Shown here: piece by piece, positions 54,723 through 63,900 of the stretch | Position numbering within the stretch: the first letter of the stretch is position 1 | Layout of the letters: each line of letters begins with the position of its first letter | DNA from: Ascidiaceihabitans sp034111945 | Lineage (GTDB): Bacteria; Pseudomonadota; Alphaproteobacteria; Rhodobacterales; Rhodobacteraceae | Assembly: GCA_047626725.1 (NCBI GenBank) | Contig: JBLHSG010000005.1 | Span: 62,001 to 126,000 of the forward strand | Direction of reading: 5' to 3' | Length of the DNA: 64,000 bases | Translations under genes and position numbers: made by a program | The notes under the pieces: generated by a model | What the model was told of the DNA's origin: nothing | Database searches by the model: none | Seen by the model: the letters and a program-made list of their open reading frames with translations, nothing else

Positions 54723-55889
54723 ATGACAGTCATTCATCAGCCAAATCGCGGCTTTGCGGCGTCTGAATTTGAAACGCGCACTCGAAACGCGCAGGCCTTA
54801 ATGGCGGCAGACGGGCTCGACGGTATTTTGGTGCTGAGCGAACCTGAAGTGCGCTATTTCACCGGCTTTCAAACGTTGTTTTGGCAAAGCCCGACGCGCC
54901 CTTGGTTTTTGTTCATTCCGGCTGCGGGCAAACCGATTGCTGTGATCCCCGAAATTGGCGCCGCCTTGATGCGCACGACCTGGATCGACGATATCCGCAC
55001 CTGGAGCGCGCCTGCCCCGCAAGACGACGGTATCAGCCTGCTGCACGATCTGCTGCACCCGCTGAAACGGATCGGTTTGCCCAAAGGTCACGAGACTGCG
55101 ATGCGGATGCCCCTGGCCGATTGGGAACGCCTGATCGCAGGTTTGCCTAACCTTGAGGTGATGGATGCCACCGCGATCACCCAAGGTTTGCGTATGGTAA
55201 AATCAGAGGCCGAGATTGAAAAACTGCGCCATGTCTGCGCTATCGGGTCGGCCAGTTTTGACACGGTTCCTGATTTTGCCCGCGTGGGGCAGCCGCTGGA
55301 TCAAACGTTCCGTGAATTCAAACGCGCCGCCCTTGGCTTGGGGGCCGATGACGTGCCGTATTTGGTCGGGTCTGCGGGCACGGGCGGCTACGTCGATGTC
55401 ATATCGCCCCCCCCATCGCGCCCGTTGCAATTGGGTGACGTGCTGATGATGGACACCGGCTGTGTCTGGGACGGATATTTCTGCGATTTTGATCGAAACT
55501 GGGCAATAGGCCACGCCGATGATGGCGCCAAACGCGCCTACGATGTGTTGTGGCGCGCAACCCAAGCAGGACTGGCCGCAGCGAAACCGGGCAACACCTG
55601 TCGTGATCTATTTGTGGCCATGTCGGGCATCATTGCGGAACTGGATGACAGCGGTGGCGACATCGGGCGACTGGGTCATGGGCTGGGCATGCAGCTGACT
55701 GAACAGCCCTCGCATGCCGCATTTGATAACACCGTTTTGCAAGACGGTATGGTGCTGACGCTAGAGCCATCGCTTAGCTACGGGAATGGTCTGATGATGG
55801 TGCACGAGGAAAATATCGTTGTGCGCGACACTGGCGTTGAACTGCTGACCAAACGCGCCGCGCCTGACCTGCCAATCCTGAAAAACTAG
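54723..55889 (+). CDS. M24 family metallopeptidase (Xaa-Pro peptidase / creatinase fold)
   Basis: The 388-residue protein has the N-terminal creatinase domain (VRYFTGFQT near residues 44-52) and a pita-bread catalytic domain with all five metal ligands visible: two aspartates in MMDTGCVWDGYFCDFDRNW, histidine in GHGLGMQ, glutamates in LTLEPSL and VHEENIV. It could be an aminopeptidase P, a creatinase-like or an ectoine-hydrolase-like enzyme. GGGAGG precedes the ATG. It is divergent from the racemase/M20/PLP unit and probably co-regulated. Confidence 0.87.
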   Translation: MTVIHQPNRGFAASEFETRTRNAQALMAADGLDGILVLSEPEVRYFTGFQTLFWQSPTRPWFLFIPAAGKPIAVIPEIGAALMRTTWIDDIRTWSAPAPQDDGISLLHDLLHPLKRIGLPKGHETAMRMPLADWERLIAGLPNLEVMDATAITQGLRMVKSEAEIEKLRHVCAIGSASFDTVPDFARVGQPLDQTFREFKRAALGLGADDVPYLVGSAGTGGYVDVISPPPSRPLQLGDVLMMDTGCVWDGYFCDFDRNWAIGHADDGAKRAYDVLWRATQAGLAAAKPGNTCRDLFVAMSGIIAELDDSGGDIGRLGHGLGMQLTEQPSHAAFDNTVLQDGMVLTLEPSLSYGNGLMMVHEENIVVRDTGVELLTKRAAPDLPILKN

Positions 55890-55947
55890 GCGCTTTCGAA
55901 AACATCAGATTTTGTGCGCTGCAAAGTTGGCAGGTTAAAATAGCAAA

Positions 55948-55973
55948 CGGGCGGTGTCGTTAAACACCGCCCG
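55948..55973 (-). terminator. Terminator stem-loop after the ProV-like gene
   Basis: CGGGCGGTGT (55948-55957) and ACACCGCCCG (55964-55973) form a perfect 10-bp stem with loop CGTTAA, between the convergent M24 and ATPase genes. On the minus strand it is followed by TTTGCTATTTTAA. It may serve both directions. Confidence 0.7.
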
Positions 55974-56005
55974 AATACAAACGTTTCAATCACGCAAAAC
56001 CGCAA

Positions 56006-57046
56006 TTATTCTTGTGTGGACGAAATCCGCGGAACCAGTGCGCGCACCAGATCCAGCATGTCCATTTGGCCCACAGGTTCTTCGCCGTTCAAAACGCGGT
56101 AGGTCAGGTTGGTGTCCCCGCCCGATGACGCGATCAGGCTTTCGAGGTTGTCGTTCACCTGACAGTCGCCAGCATAGTCGGTGCCGTCGACCAACGGGTC
56201 CATAACCGAACGCACGCGCAGAACGCGGGCACGGTTAATATCGCTGACAAAATCCTCGATGTAGGGATCACAAGGGTTCAACAAAATGTCCTGCGGTTCG
56301 CCTTGCTGAATGACTGCGCCGTCTTTCAAAATCACGAGGTGATCAGACAGTTTCAAGGCTTCATCCAGATCGTGCGTGATAAAGATGATCGTCTTGTGCA
56401 GCTCTTCTTGGAGCTCGAGCAGCAGGTCCTGCATGTCGGTGCGGATCAACGGATCAAGTGCCGAGAACGCCTCGTCCATCAACATGATGTCGGTGTTCGC
56501 CGTCAATGCCCGGGCGATGCCCACACGTTGCTGCATGCCACCGGACAACTGCGCCGGATAGTGGTTTTCATAGCCACCCAAGCCAACACGATCGAGCCAC
56601 TTTTGCGCCTCGCGCATTTGCGTTGCTTCGTCTTTGCCGCGCACAGCCAGGGACATCGCGGCGTTCTGAATAACCGAGCGGTGCGGCAACAATGCGAACT
56701 TTTGAAACACCATCGACATGCGGCTTTGACGCAATTCGCGCAGGCCGCTTTCGTTCAGTTGCATCACGTCGACACCGTCTACTAAAATCTCGCCCGCTGT
56801 GGGTTCGATCAAACGGTTCAAGTGGCGGATCAGCGTTGATTTACCTGACCCCGAAAGGCCCATAACAACAGTGATTTCACCGGCTTGCATGTCGACGTTG
56901 ATGTCTTGCAAACCCAACACATGTTTGTGTTGGACCAGCAGTTCTTCTTTTCCCATGCCGCCTTGGACATGTTCCAGCGCGGCCTTACCGTTCGCGCCGA
57001 AAATTTTGTACAGACCCCGAAGGCTGACTTTTGGTTCTTGTGTCAT
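56006..57046 (-). CDS. proV: Glycine betaine/proline-type ABC transporter ATP-binding protein
   Basis: The 346-residue ATPase has Walker A GLSGSGKS at residues 63-70, signature LSGGMQQR, Walker B DIMLMDEAFSALDP and switch VTHDLDEAL-like ITHDLDEAL. A shortened C-terminal CBS-like tail follows from about residue 280, as in ProV/OpuAA. It energises uptake with ProW and the binding protein and is last in the operon, 12 bases after proW. Confidence 0.93.
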   Translation of the reverse strand: MTQEPKVSLRGLYKIFGANGKAALEHVQGGMGKEELLVQHKHVLGLQDINVDMQAGEITVVMGLSGSGKSTLIRHLNRLIEPTAGEILVDGVDVMQLNESGLRELRQSRMSMVFQKFALLPHRSVIQNAAMSLAVRGKDEATQMREAQKWLDRVGLGGYENHYPAQLSGGMQQRVGIARALTANTDIMLMDEAFSALDPLIRTDMQDLLLELQEELHKTIIFITHDLDEALKLSDHLVILKDGAVIQQGEPQDILLNPCDPYIEDFVSDINRARVLRVRSVMDPLVDGTDYAGDCQVNDNLESLIASSGGDTNLTYRVLNGEEPVGQMDMLDLVRALVPRISSTQE

Positions 57047-57058
57047 GTCAGCAGCCTA

Positions 57059-58087
57059 TCAATGTTTAATCTGGGTCATGTCGACCCGTGTCAGAGCGGC
57101 TTTTGACACGCGATCAAGGATCACCGCCAGCAGCACAATCCCGATGCCCGCAACAATACCGACACCCAGTTCAAGGTTGCGAATACCGCGCAAAACATTC
57201 ACGCCAAGCCCGGGGGCAGACACGAGGGACGCAATCACAACCATCGCCAGCGACATCATGATTGTTTGGTTCACGCCGGCCATAATGTTCGGCAACGCGA
57301 GGGGCAATTCAACGCCCAGCAGCTTTTGACGCGATGTCATACCAAATGCATTTGCCGCCTCGATCACGTCTTGATCGACCAGACGAATGCCAAGGTTGGT
57401 CAGACGGATCACCGGCACAATCGCGTATAGAATAATCGCAATGCCGTACAATTTGGATTCAGTCACCGAGAACAAAAAGATCAGCGGGATTAGATACACA
57501 AACGACGGAAGCGTTTGCAGCAAATCCAATATCGGGATCGCCCCGTTTTGGAACCTATCCGATTTCGACATGCCAATGCCGATGGGCACGCCCAGCAACA
57601 CCGAAATCCCCGTACAGACAAAGATAATCGACAGGGTTTGCATCGCGACAATATAGTGATCAACCAGCCCCATCAGGACAATGGCAAACGCCACAAATAC
57701 CGTGACAGCAACCGACCGCGAGGCCCAGAATGCAATCGCAACCAGCACCGGAATCATGATGAACCACGGTGTCGCGGTGAACAGCCAAAGCGCGCCGTCC
57801 AGCAACCAGCTCAGCGGTTGAGTGATCGGGTCAAGCACGGATTTCATCGCCGGTTTGGCGGCCAGAAACCCTTCTTCGATCCCTTTGGTCACGTCACGCG
57901 ATTGTAAAATGCTGCCACAGCTTTCGTTCAGATTATCAAGCGATGGAAACGGGAAAAACGGCCCCCTGGCCGCCTCACCGGAATTCTGCGCAAGCAAATC
58001 TGACATCGACATCGGTGCATCAGACGATCCACCGGCACACCAATCGCTTAGGCCCAAAGTGTTAAAAAGCCCGTCATAAAAGGCCAT
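57059..58087 (-). CDS. proW: Glycine betaine/proline-type ABC transporter permease
   Basis: The 342-residue protein has a roughly 85-residue N-terminal region typical of ProW, then about seven membrane helices and the EAA-like loop EAANAFGMTSRQKLLGVELPLAL near residues 240-262. It is the channel subunit. It lies between the binding-protein gene, from which it is separated by a terminator-like hairpin, and proV. Confidence 0.93.
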   Translation of the reverse strand: MAFYDGLFNTLGLSDWCAGGSSDAPMSMSDLLAQNSGEAARGPFFPFPSLDNLNESCGSILQSRDVTKGIEEGFLAAKPAMKSVLDPITQPLSWLLDGALWLFTATPWFIMIPVLVAIAFWASRSVAVTVFVAFAIVLMGLVDHYIVAMQTLSIIFVCTGISVLLGVPIGIGMSKSDRFQNGAIPILDLLQTLPSFVYLIPLIFLFSVTESKLYGIAIILYAIVPVIRLTNLGIRLVDQDVIEAANAFGMTSRQKLLGVELPLALPNIMAGVNQTIMMSLAMVVIASLVSAPGLGVNVLRGIRNLELGVGIVAGIGIVLLAVILDRVSKAALTRVDMTQIKH

Positions 58088-58104
58088 AATTGTATTCCCC
58101 TATT

Positions 58105-58138
58105 AAAAAAACCTCCCCGCCTGTTCGGACGGAGAGGT
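58105..58138 (-). terminator. Rho-independent terminator/attenuator between proX and proW
   Basis: On the minus strand the transcript forms an 11-bp stem (with G-U pairs) from ACCTCTCCGTCC (58138-58127) and GGCGGGGAGGT (58121-58111), followed by seven T (58111-58105). This is a textbook intrinsic terminator placed inside the operon, so proWV are probably expressed by partial read-through. Confidence 0.8.
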
Positions 58139-58157
58139 CGTGTCTGGATAGCCGAGC

Positions 58158-59126
58158 TTACTTAAGCAGAGCTGCCAATTTCACTTTTGCGTCTTCATTC
58201 AGCCAGTTGGCCCATGTGTCCGCATTGTTGGTCAGGAAATACACAGCCGCTTCGTCGTAGGATGCGTTGTTGTCCAGGCGCCAGGCCAGAACTTCGCCCA
58301 TTTGTGCGTTTGTGAACGACACGTTTGCCATCAAGGCAGCCGCTTCTGGCTCACGCTCAACGAACGCTTTGGACGCAGCAGTTACAACTTTGGCCGCAGG
58401 ATATGCGGATGCGGTTGGTGTCGCGCAATCAACGTCGCCGTTACACATGTGTGCATCTGCGTCGTACTCGGAAACCTTGACTTGAACCATCGGGAACTTG
58501 CCCAAAACAGCCGTTGGGGCCCAGTAGTAGCCGAACCAAGGCGCTTTTTCGTCATAGGCCGCAGCAATCGACGTTTGCAGTGTTTCGCCGGAACCGTGCT
58601 GGAAACGCTCAAGACCGGACCCTTCGATGCCCAATGCCTTCAGGTTGTTGTTGTTGATGATGTCGCACGCCCAGCCCGATGGGCAATCGTGGAATTTGCC
58701 ACCAACGGCCGCAGGGTTGGCCATGATGCCTTCCCATGTTGTCAGCTCTGGGTTGGATTCTGCGAGGTACGCCGGGATCCACCATGCTTCAACGCCGCCA
58801 TCGGACAAAACGTGGCCCAATTCGACCAGTTTACCGTCGGCCAACAGGGGCTCGTATGCCGGTGTTGAGTTTGCCCAGACTTCGGTCAGAATGTCAGGCT
58901 CGCCGGTTTCGGCCAAAGACGTCAACGCAGGAACGGTTGAAGACGGTACAACTTGGACGTTGCAGCCATAGCCCTGTTCCATCAGGAACTTGGACACAGC
59001 TGTGACAACTGCGGATGATGCCCAGTCCATTTCGGTGATCGATACGTCGCCACAATCGGCATAGGCTGTTGTTGCGCCCATTGATGCTGCTGCCGCGAAG
59101 GCCGCGCTCATTACGATTTTTTTCAT
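58158..59126 (-). CDS. proX: Betaine-type ABC transporter substrate-binding protein (OpuAC/ProX family)
   Basis: The 322-residue periplasmic protein has a signal peptide ending at TAYADCGD and the OpuAC fold. Tryptophans in ITEMDWAS, LTEVWANS, VEAWWIPAY and WFGYYWAP could form the aromatic cage that holds quaternary ammonium or sulfonium groups. Ligands may be glycine betaine, choline, DMSP or ectoine; in marine Rhodobacterales DMSP is a real alternative. It is first in the proX-proW-proV operon. Confidence 0.88.
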   Translation of the reverse strand: MKKIVMSAAFAAAASMGATTAYADCGDVSITEMDWASSAVVTAVSKFLMEQGYGCNVQVVPSSTVPALTSLAETGEPDILTEVWANSTPAYEPLLADGKLVELGHVLSDGGVEAWWIPAYLAESNPELTTWEGIMANPAAVGGKFHDCPSGWACDIINNNNLKALGIEGSGLERFQHGSGETLQTSIAAAYDEKAPWFGYYWAPTAVLGKFPMVQVKVSEYDADAHMCNGDVDCATPTASAYPAAKVVTAASKAFVEREPEAAALMANVSFTNAQMGEVLAWRLDNNASYDEAAVYFLTNNADTWANWLNEDAKVKLAALLK

Positions 59127-59494
59127 TTTTATCTCCCATTTTTGGCGTGAGGCTCTTTGTTAAGGACCTCAGCCCGCGCAGAGAAACACTAAAAGCGAAC
59201 AAGATTCGAGCCAAAAGCGACACTTCAGGCAAGAAAGCGCAGTGTTAGCGCCAAAAGCCGATCTTTTAAGCGCCCCGTTTTACAAGGCATGGGTGCACAG
59301 GCGCATGATTGCCCCCAGATCACGGAATCGCAGGTGTCTGTGCACAAAATCCGAAAATCTGTGCAGACGATCAGGGGCAAAACGTTAGACCCCATAGGGC
59401 AAATCCCATGGCCCGCGGGGGTTTTGACATTGGTCGCGACCCCTGTACACTTTGACCTGACAGGCGTTTTCGCCATTTCCAGAAAGCTGACAAA
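59127..59494. promoter_or_regulatory. 368-base divergent region between proX and the amidase gene, with direct repeats
   Basis: No gene is seen. AAAAGCGA occurs at 59191-59198 and 59213-59220 (22 bases apart), GCCAAAAGC at 59210-59218 and 59250-59258 (40 apart), and TCTGTGCA at 59337-59344 and 59358-59365 (21 apart). The spacings near two or four helical turns suggest binding sites on one DNA face for an activator of one or both divergent genes. Confidence 0.45.
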
Positions 59495-60949
59495 ATGACT
59501 GATTTCTTGTTGGGAACGGCCCAAGACATCGCGGCGATGATCCACAATCGTGACATCTCGGCGGTTGAAATGCTGCACGCCCACTTTGATCGCATCGATC
59601 AGGTGAACCCCACCCTGAACGCAGTCATCTGGCAGGACCGCGACGCTGCATTATCCCAAGCAAAGATGTGCGACGCGGAATTGGCAGCAGGCCAATCACG
59701 CGGCCCCCTGCACGGCGTTCCGGTCACGGTCAAAGAAAGCTTTGATTTGGCCGGCAGCCCAACCACATGGGGCATGCCGGAATGGGCAGGCAACATTCGC
59801 CCAACCGACAGCGACGCGGTGCAACGCTATCGCACGGCAGGTGCTGTGGTGTTTGGCAAAACCAACGTGCCGCTCAAACTGGTCGAATGGCAAACGTTTA
59901 ACGCGGTCTACGGCACCACATCGAACCCGTGGGATGTGACGCGCACGCCGGGTGGGTCATCGGGGGGATCAGCCGTCGCATTGGCCACGGGCATGTCCGC
60001 CCTGGAGGTCGGCAGCGACATCGGGTCGTCCATCCGCAATCCGGCGCATTTTTGTGGCGTGTTTGGTTTGAAACCCACATGGAACGCAGTTTCAAAACAG
60101 GGGCACCTGCCCGAAGGTTGGTACGGCGACATCGATATTTCCGTCGCAGGCCCCCTCGCCCGATCCGCCAGTGATCTGACCTTAGCAACCGATATTCTGG
60201 CCGGCCCCTCACGATTTGAAACCTCGCAATACGCCCTCGCCTTGCCTGCCGACAGCCGCACCCGTCTGTTTGATTTCAAGGTCGCGATGATGCCCGGCGA
60301 TAACGTCAGCCCGATTGACGCGGACTATTACGCGGCAATGATGACGTTTGGCGACACGTTGGAACGCGCAGGCGCAACAGTTGTCTGGAACCAGAAACCA
60401 AAAATCGACAGCGCCGCGCATTTCGAAATGTATCTGAAAATGTTGGGGGCCGCCCTGTCGTTTGGCATGACGGATGAACAGGTCGCCGCTGCAGATGCCG
60501 CAATGATCGACGCGCCCGAAGACGTGAAAAACATTGGCGGTATGCGAATTTCAGGCCAAAGCATCAGTCACCGCGACTGGCTACGGCTCGACAATCAACG
60601 CCGGATTGCGCGCCTCGCGTTTGATGCGTTTTTTGAGGACGTCGACGTGCTGATTTGCCCCGTCGCAACCGGACCCGCCTTTATCAAAGACGAGGTCGGA
60701 TTACGCCCGTTCCGCCGGATCGACGTCAACGGCGGGCTACAGTTGGAAACCCAACAATTGTTCTGGTCGGGCTATTCCGGTGTTGCGGGCCTGCCCAGCG
60801 TCGTGGGGCCGATGGACACCGTGCGCGGCCTGCCCGTGGGCTATCAGGCGATCACCGGACACGGGCGCGATTATACCGCCCTCGCCTTTGCCCGCGCCGT
60901 GGAGGCAGAGATTTGCGGATTTACTCCGCCTCCAAGGTTGCGCGCTTAG
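59495..60949 (+). CDS. Amidase (amidase-signature family)
   Basis: The 484-residue hydrolase has the Ser-cisSer-Lys triad: K80 in VPVTVKESFD, S155 in TPGGSSGGSA and S179 in EVGSDIGSSIR. It hydrolyses an amide or acyl-amino compound to acid and ammonia or amine. It is not GatA by context, since gatB and gatC are absent. The gene is divergent from the betaine transporter and convergent with the oxoprolinase gene 16 bases away. Confidence 0.92.
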   Translation: MTDFLLGTAQDIAAMIHNRDISAVEMLHAHFDRIDQVNPTLNAVIWQDRDAALSQAKMCDAELAAGQSRGPLHGVPVTVKESFDLAGSPTTWGMPEWAGNIRPTDSDAVQRYRTAGAVVFGKTNVPLKLVEWQTFNAVYGTTSNPWDVTRTPGGSSGGSAVALATGMSALEVGSDIGSSIRNPAHFCGVFGLKPTWNAVSKQGHLPEGWYGDIDISVAGPLARSASDLTLATDILAGPSRFETSQYALALPADSRTRLFDFKVAMMPGDNVSPIDADYYAAMMTFGDTLERAGATVVWNQKPKIDSAAHFEMYLKMLGAALSFGMTDEQVAAADAAMIDAPEDVKNIGGMRISGQSISHRDWLRLDNQRRIARLAFDAFFEDVDVLICPVATGPAFIKDEVGLRPFRRIDVNGGLQLETQQLFWSGYSGVAGLPSVVGPMDTVRGLPVGYQAITGHGRDYTALAFARAVEAEICGFTPPPRLRA

Positions 60950-60965
60950 GATCGCAAGTGCGTTT

Positions 60966-63900
60966 TCATTCCGCTTTCCCGTAACCGCCACCGCCGGGGG
61001 TTTTCATCATAAACACGTCCCCTGCGTTCAACTGTGCCTCGTCGTTGCCACGCAGTTTTTCGACCGTGCCATCTGCGCGTTCCACTGCGTTTTCACCAAC
61101 GCCACCTTGACCGCCGCCCGCCGCACCATGCGTTGGAATTTCGCGGTGCGATGACAGCACCGTGACCGTCATCGGCTCAAGAAACCGCAGTCTGCGGGTG
61201 ATGCCATTGCCGCCCTTAAATGCGCCTGCACCACCTGAATCCTCGCGGATCGAAAACTCGTCCACCTGCACCGGAAAACGGGTTTCCAGCACTTCGGGAT
61301 CGGTCATGCGCGTGTTGGTCATGTGGCTGTGCACCGCGCTGGTGCCGTCAAAACCGTCCCCCGCGCCAGTACCGCCACAAATGGTTTCGTAGTTCTGATG
61401 AACGTCGTTGCCGTAGACAAAATTGTTCATCGTGCCTTGGCTGCCCGCGATCACACCCAGCGCGCCGTACAGCGTGTCTGCGATGGCTTGGCTGACTTCG
61501 GTGTTGCCTGAAATGACGGCAGCAGGGGCGCGTGGATTGATCATACTGCCGTCCGGCACCTTAAGGATCAGCGGCTTCAAACACCCTTCGTTCATCGGAA
61601 TGTCACTGCCGACAAGCGTGCGGAACACGTACAAAACAACGGCGCGGCAGATCGCAAGCGGCGCGTTGTAATTGAATTCGCTTTGCTCCGATGTGCCAGT
61701 AAAATCAATCAAGGCCTCGCGATTGGCATGATCGACCGAAATCGCCACTTTGATCTGCGCACCACTGTCGAGCGGATAGGTAAACGCGCAGTCCTTGAGC
61801 ACGTCCAACACGCGGCGCACGCTTTCTTCGGCATTGTCCTGAACGTGGCCCATGTAGGCGTGCACAGTGTCCAGCCCGAACTGTTTTGTGATCCGGTGCA
61901 GTTCGGCCAAGCCCGTCGCGTTGGCGGCGATTTGTGCGGCAAGGTCGGCCATGTTTTGATCAATGTTGCGACACGGATAACGGCCAGAGGCCAGCAATTC
62001 ACGTGATGCGGCATCCAGCAATTGGCCTTGTTTGACCAACAGGAAATTGTCGATCAGCACGCCTTCTTCTTCGATCACGCGACTGTCGGGGGGGGCTGAG
62101 CCCGGGGTTTTGCCGCCAATATCCGCATGGTGACCACGGCTGGCCACGGTGTAGACAATCCGGGTTCCAGCCTCGTCAAATACGGGCGTGATGACCGTCA
62201 CATCGGGCAAATGCGTGCCGCCATTGTAGGGGTTGTTCATCATAAACACGTCACCCGGTTTGATCTGTCCCGCGTTCTGGCGCAGCACCGTGCGCACGCT
62301 TTCTGACATCGACCCAAGGTGGACTGGAACATGCGGCGCATTTGCCACCAGATCCCCCGCCTCGTCAAAGATCGCGCAGGAAAAATCGTATCGTTCCTTG
62401 ATGTTAACCGAATACGCAGTGTTGGCGAGCGTTGCGCCCATTTGATCTGCGATCGACATAAACAGGTTGTTGAACACCTCGAGCATCACCGGATCAACCG
62501 AAGTGCCGATCGCTTCTTGGCGGGCCAACGGGACGATACGCGTCAACACCAGATTGCCGCCCTCGACGCATTTTGCCTGCCAGCCTGCCTCAAGAATGTT
62601 GGTGCCTGTTGGTTCGGTCAGGATCGCGGGGCCATCGACATGCGCGCCTTTGGCCAAGGTCATCCGGTCAACCAACGGCACATTACGCCACGCGCCTGCC
62701 GACCACATCTTGCCCGTTTGCGGTGTCACATCTGTCGGTTCGGTGTCGGGCATGCTGACGCGTTCGCCGGTGTTGCCGATGGCTTCAGCCGTCAGAACGT
62801 CGATCAACAGCGTCGCATCTGTTGGCACAAATCCGAACTGTTGATGGTGCGCGGCCTCAAAGGCGGCGGTCATGTTTTTGGGTGTTCCGAAGGGCACGGG
62901 GATGGTTTGCTGCGCGCCGTCCGGACGCATGTGCGCCATGGTCACGACGCGAATTTGGTCCGCACCGATGCCTTGGCTTGCGACCTCTGTCTCGACCAAT
63001 TCGGACAGGGTGGCGAGCACGTCTTTGGCCTGCGCGACCTGATCCAGACCGTTGCCAAATTGGTGTTCGCGCATCGCCCGCACGTCCGCCAGCCCCATGC
63101 CGAACGCCGATAAAACGCCTGCAAACGGGTGGATAAAGATGCTTTTCATGCCCAATGCATCCGCGACCAGACAGGCGTGCTGCCCGCCTGCGCCGCCAAA
63201 ACAGTTCATCGTGTATTTGGTGACATCATAGCCGCGCTGCACGCTGATTTTCTTGATCGCGTTGGCCATGTTTTCGACAGCAATGCGCAAGAACCCTTCC
63301 GCGATGTCTTCGATTCTGCGATCACCATCAATTTCTTTGGCCAGTTCGCCGAATTTTTCGCGCACAACATCACCGTCCAGCGGTTGATCTGCGTTGGGGC
63401 CAAACACGGATGGGAATTGATCAGGCTGAAGTTTGCCCAGCAGCACGTTACAGTCCGTGACAGTAAGCGGGCCGCCACGGCGATAAGCTGCGGGGCCTGG
63501 ATTTGCGCCAGCACTTTCCGGGCCGACTTGCATACGTCCCGCGCTGTAGGACAACAGCGATCCGCCGCCTGCCGCAACCGTGTGGATCGACATCATCGGG
63601 GCCCGCATGCGCACGCCTGCAACCTCGGTTTCAAAGCTGCGTTCGTATTCACCAGCGAAATGGCACACATCGGTGGACGTGCCACCCATGTCAAAACCGA
63701 TCAGTTTGTCGAACCCTTGATCCGCCGCCGTGCGCACCATGCCGACGACACCGCCCGCGGGGCCAGACAGGATCGCATCGCGCCCCTCGAACAATTTGGC
63801 GTCGGTCAATCCACCGTTCGAGCGCATGAACATCAACTGCTCACAGCCGCCTTTGGTCGTGCCCAATGCATCCGCGACTTGGTTCACGTAGCGCCGCAAA

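Noticed and set aside
51512..55889. Assignment of this locus as the doe/eut ectoine degradation operon
   Set aside because: Only the EutA-like gene fits well; the M24 protein lacks clear DoeA-specific features, and DoeB, EutB, EutC, DoeC and DoeD are absent.
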